This document shows positions 5,475-7,197 of a DNA stretch of 7,197 nucleotides, piece after piece (positions within the stretch are counted from its first letter, which is position 1; every line of letters begins with the position of its first letter). The notes beneath the pieces were generated by a model that was not told the origin of the DNA, searched no databases, and was given only the letters and a program-made list of their open reading frames with translations. Origin of the DNA: a bacterium (GTDB lineage: Bacteria; Atribacterota; JS1; SB-45; 34-128); contig JAHIPN010000463.1 in assembly GCA_018894595.1 (NCBI GenBank), positions 1 to 7,197 of the forward strand, read 5' to 3'. Position numbers and translations under genes: made by a program.

Positions 5475-6680
5475 ATGAACTTTGATATTTTAATAAAAAA
5501 TGCAAGGACTAGATTTTCAAAAGAAAAACTCTTGGATATCGGAATCAAGGATGGAAGAATCGTTAAAATTGGAGAAAATATAGATGGGACAGGGAGTCAG
5601 TTGATAGACGCTGCAGGAAGATTAGTTACTGAATCTTTTGTAAATGGTCACTTACACCTTTGCAAGGTTTACACTTTAACCAAGGTGGGAGAAAAAGCGC
5701 TTACTTCTTATCAGAGCGGCTCTATGGGTAAAGCTATGACCGCTATTGAGTTGGCTTCTAAAGTCAAGGAACAGTATGATGAAAGTTGGATAATTGAAAA
5801 TGTTCGAAAAGCTATTAAACTTGCTATCAAGTATGGGAATACACATATTCGGGCTTTTGCGGATACTGATACAAAGGCTAAATTAGAAGGAGTGAAAGCT
5901 TTAATTAAAGCAAGAGAAGAGTTTAAAGATTCCGTAGAAATTCAAGTTGTAGCTTTCCCGCAAGATGGTGTAGTTCGAGACCCTGGGGCAGAAAATTATA
6001 TAAGAGAAGCTATGGAGTTGGGTGCTGATGTAGTTGGGGGTATTCCCTGGATCGAATATACTGATGAGGATTCCCAGAAACATATTGACCTGATGTTTAA
6101 CCTGGCTAAAAAATATAATAAGGATGTTTCCATGCTAATCGACGATGCGGGTGACCCTGGCCTCAGGACTTTAGAAATGCTTGCAGTAAAAACAATTAAG
6201 GAAAGTTGGGAAGGAAGGGTCATGGTCCATCATGCTCGGGCTATGCAGCTCTATCCCGAACCTTACTTCCGAAAGATTGTAGCCCTGCTCAAAAGAGCAA
6301 AAATTGGTGTAGTAAGTGACCCTCAAACAGGACCCCTCCATGCCCGGGTAAGAGATCTCTACGATGAGGGAGTGGGAATAGCTTTAGGACAGGATGACAT
6401 TGCCGATGCCTATTATCCTTTTGGAAGAAACAATATGTTAGAGGTTGCCTTTCTAACAGCTCACCTGTTATGGATGACTACTTTTGAGGAAATGGAAATT
6501 CTATATGATCTTATCACCACAAAAGCAGCTCAGGCAATGGCAATCAAAGATTTTGAGCTAAAAGAGGGGAATAAAGCTAATTTGGTTGTACTGGATGCAG
6601 AAAACATATGGGAGGCTCTCACCAACCATGAAGCACCGTGTCATGTAATTAAAGATGGAAAAGAAGTAACCCAAAAATAA
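5475..6680 (+). CDS. cytosine-deaminase-like amidohydrolase (COG0402/CodA-related)
   Basis: This 401-residue protein matches the length and layout of E. coli CodA-type enzymes, cytosolic metal-dependent hydrolases that deaminate cytosine or related rings. An N-terminal beta part (about 1-55) leads into the barrel. The HxH metal pair is H59/H61 in NGHLHL. HIRAFADTD (124-132), QVVAFPQDG (157-165, with the substrate-type Q163) and GADVVGGIP (183-191) follow. The catalytic-type histidine lies in VMVHHARAM (249-257) and the metal aspartate in GQDDIAD (305-311). Where CodA has H214 and E217, this protein reads L221 and D224 in SMLIDDAGD, so one metal ligand is missing. The true substrate may therefore not be cytosine. 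AGGAGG at 5464-5469, 5 bases before the ATG, fixes the start. Base composition is more GC-rich than in the defence operon, especially in the second half. It converges with a nucleoside-type permease, which fits nucleobase use. Confidence 0.85.
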   Translation: MNFDILIKNARTRFSKEKLLDIGIKDGRIVKIGENIDGTGSQLIDAAGRLVTESFVNGHLHLCKVYTLTKVGEKALTSYQSGSMGKAMTAIELASKVKEQYDESWIIENVRKAIKLAIKYGNTHIRAFADTDTKAKLEGVKALIKAREEFKDSVEIQVVAFPQDGVVRDPGAENYIREAMELGADVVGGIPWIEYTDEDSQKHIDLMFNLAKKYNKDVSMLIDDAGDPGLRTLEMLAVKTIKESWEGRVMVHHARAMQLYPEPYFRKIVALLKRAKIGVVSDPQTGPLHARVRDLYDEGVGIALGQDDIADAYYPFGRNNMLEVAFLTAHLLWMTTFEEMEILYDLITTKAAQAMAIKDFELKEGNKANLVVLDAENIWEALTNHEAPCHVIKDGKEVTQK

Positions 6681-6701
6681 AAATAATAAAAATAATAAAA
6701 T
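6679..6701. repeat. short A/T tandem repeat
   Basis: AAAAATAAT is repeated at 6679-6687 and 6688-6696, with a partial third copy, directly after the amidohydrolase stop. Read on the minus strand it supplies the T-rich tail of the adjacent hairpin. Confidence 0.5.
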
Positions 6702-6754
6702 AGAAACAAAATAGGGAGCAGCTAATTAATTTTATATTCTGATACTGCTCCCTA
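6695..6754 (-). terminator. intrinsic terminator between convergent genes
   Basis: TAGGGAGCAG (6712-6721) pairs perfectly with CTGCTCCCTA (6745-6754), a 10-bp stem with a 23-base AT-rich loop. On the minus strand the stem is followed by TTTTGTTTCTATTTTATTAT, a T-rich tail, so it should end the permease transcript. On the plus strand only a weak T-run (ATTTTAACC) follows, but the hairpin may also serve the amidohydrolase. The long loop is less usual than the 3-8 bases of strong terminators. Confidence 0.7.
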
Positions 6755-6785
6755 ACCATTTTAACCATCGATTCGAATTATCTGG

Positions 6786-7197
6786 TTAACCACCCTTTTC
6801 CTCTCTACGATAGGGTTTAAGTAAACCAGCAGGCACAGCTGCCCTTCTGGAAACACTCACCAAAGCAACAATTGTTATGATATAAGGAATCATAAGGAAT
6901 AGGTGAAAAGGAATCTGAATCCCCAGACCTTGAAGTCTAAGTTGAAGCCCATCCAAGAAACCAAAGATAACCGCCCCAATAGCCCCTTTAAGTGGATCCC
7001 AATTGCCGAAAATTACCATAGCAATACTGACCCAACCTCTTCCTCCAACCACATCAATCAAGAACATATTCTGATGAGCCAGGGTTAGAAATGCTCCCCC
7101 TATTCCTATAAGAGCTCCACCAGCTGCCAGGCTCAAAGTCCGGGTAAGATTAACATTTACTCCAACTGTATCAGCTGCAAAGGGATTTTCACCTACT
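6786..7197 (-). CDS. ABC transporter permease, nucleoside/BmpA type (BPD_transp_2), C-terminal part
   Basis: This is the inner-membrane permease subunit of an ABC importer, cut by the right edge of the window. The frame is open to the edge, giving 136 residues. ENPFAADTVGVNV (3-15) is the cytoplasmic coupling-type segment with the ExxxxAAxxxGxNV pattern seen in BPD_transp_2 permeases. Then come membrane segments at about 22-42, 70-85 and 98-116, with the conserved GGRGWVSIAMVIFGNWDPLK (51-70) between the first two. The tail, KPYRREEKGG, is basic and cytoplasmic. The RGW..IA..IFG.W.P motif and the P-A-x-L-x-KPYRR end resemble NupQ/YufQ-type nucleoside permeases, the second permease of BmpA-NupO-NupP-NupQ systems. 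A TTG at 7134-7136 could be mistaken for a start but is internal. As the last gene of its operon, it ends before the shared terminator. Substrate is inferred from family only. Confidence 0.85.
   Translation of the reverse strand, partial: VGENPFAADTVGVNVNLTRTLSLAAGGALIGIGGAFLTLAHQNMFLIDVVGGRGWVSIAMVIFGNWDPLKGAIGAVIFGFLDGLQLRLQGLGIQIPFHLFLMIPYIITIVALVSVSRRAAVPAGLLKPYRREEKGG

Noticed and set aside
5249..5548. 99-residue minus-strand ORF spanning the gap and the amidohydrolase start
   Set aside because: No recognisable motif, no good ribosome binding site, overlaps the promoter candidates, and is antisense to a firm gene start; likely chance in AT-rich DNA.
6761..6789. TTAACC...GGTTAA inverted repeat at the permease stop
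   Set aside because: The 6-bp stem is AT-rich with a 17-base loop; the adjacent 10-bp hairpin is a much better terminator.
6903..7088. 61-residue plus-strand ORF opposite the permease
   Set aside because: It is antisense to well-conserved permease sequence and has no recognisable content.
1..7197. CRISPR array, tRNA, rRNA, insertion sequence or integrase
   Set aside because: No regularly spaced repeats, cloverleaf, transposase motif or long terminal inverted repeats were seen on either strand.

Overview
The window looks like a piece of a low-GC bacterial chromosome. Shine-Dalgarno sequences are strong and Bacillota-like (AGGAGG, GAGGTGG), genes are tightly packed, and bacterial promoter hexamers are visible. 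The exact phylum cannot be fixed from sequence alone; Bacillota (Clostridia, Halanaerobiales or similar) or Atribacterota-like bacteria would fit. Composition changes across the window: bases 2941-3000 hold 17 G/C of 60, while 6301-6360 hold 30 of 60. The left two thirds therefore look like an acquired AT-rich island beside more ordinary housekeeping genes.

Bases 1-198 are an AT-only-looking promoter region without a gene. Bases 199-5229 form one tightly spaced plus-strand operon of four genes that reads as a phage-defence cassette. In order they are: a DNA methyltransferase with an SPPY catalytic motif; an AIPR (abortive infection phage resistance) family gene with an N-terminal Mrr-like nuclease motif; a PD-(D/E)XK restriction-endonuclease-like gene with a DpnII/MboI-style C-terminus; and a beta-class DNA methyltransferase with a DPPF motif. 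The natural reading is a restriction-modification system with two methyltransferases, possibly one per strand of an asymmetric site, that carries an AIPR component inside the operon. The AIPR gene is broken by two single-base losses. Restoring them gives one continuous protein of about 601 residues with the family signature intact, so it is either a very recent pseudogene or two sequencing errors.

Bases 5230-5474 are an intergenic regulatory gap with two promoter candidates bracketing a perfect 14-bp palindrome. Then follow a cytosine-deaminase-like amidohydrolase on the plus strand (5475-6680), which lacks one expected metal-binding histidine, and a convergent hairpin terminator. Last, on the minus strand, is the C-terminal part of a BPD_transp_2-type ABC permease of the nucleoside (BmpA/NupQ-like) kind, running off the right edge. 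The amidohydrolase and the permease plausibly belong to one nucleobase or nucleoside scavenging locus, although they are convergent and not in one operon.
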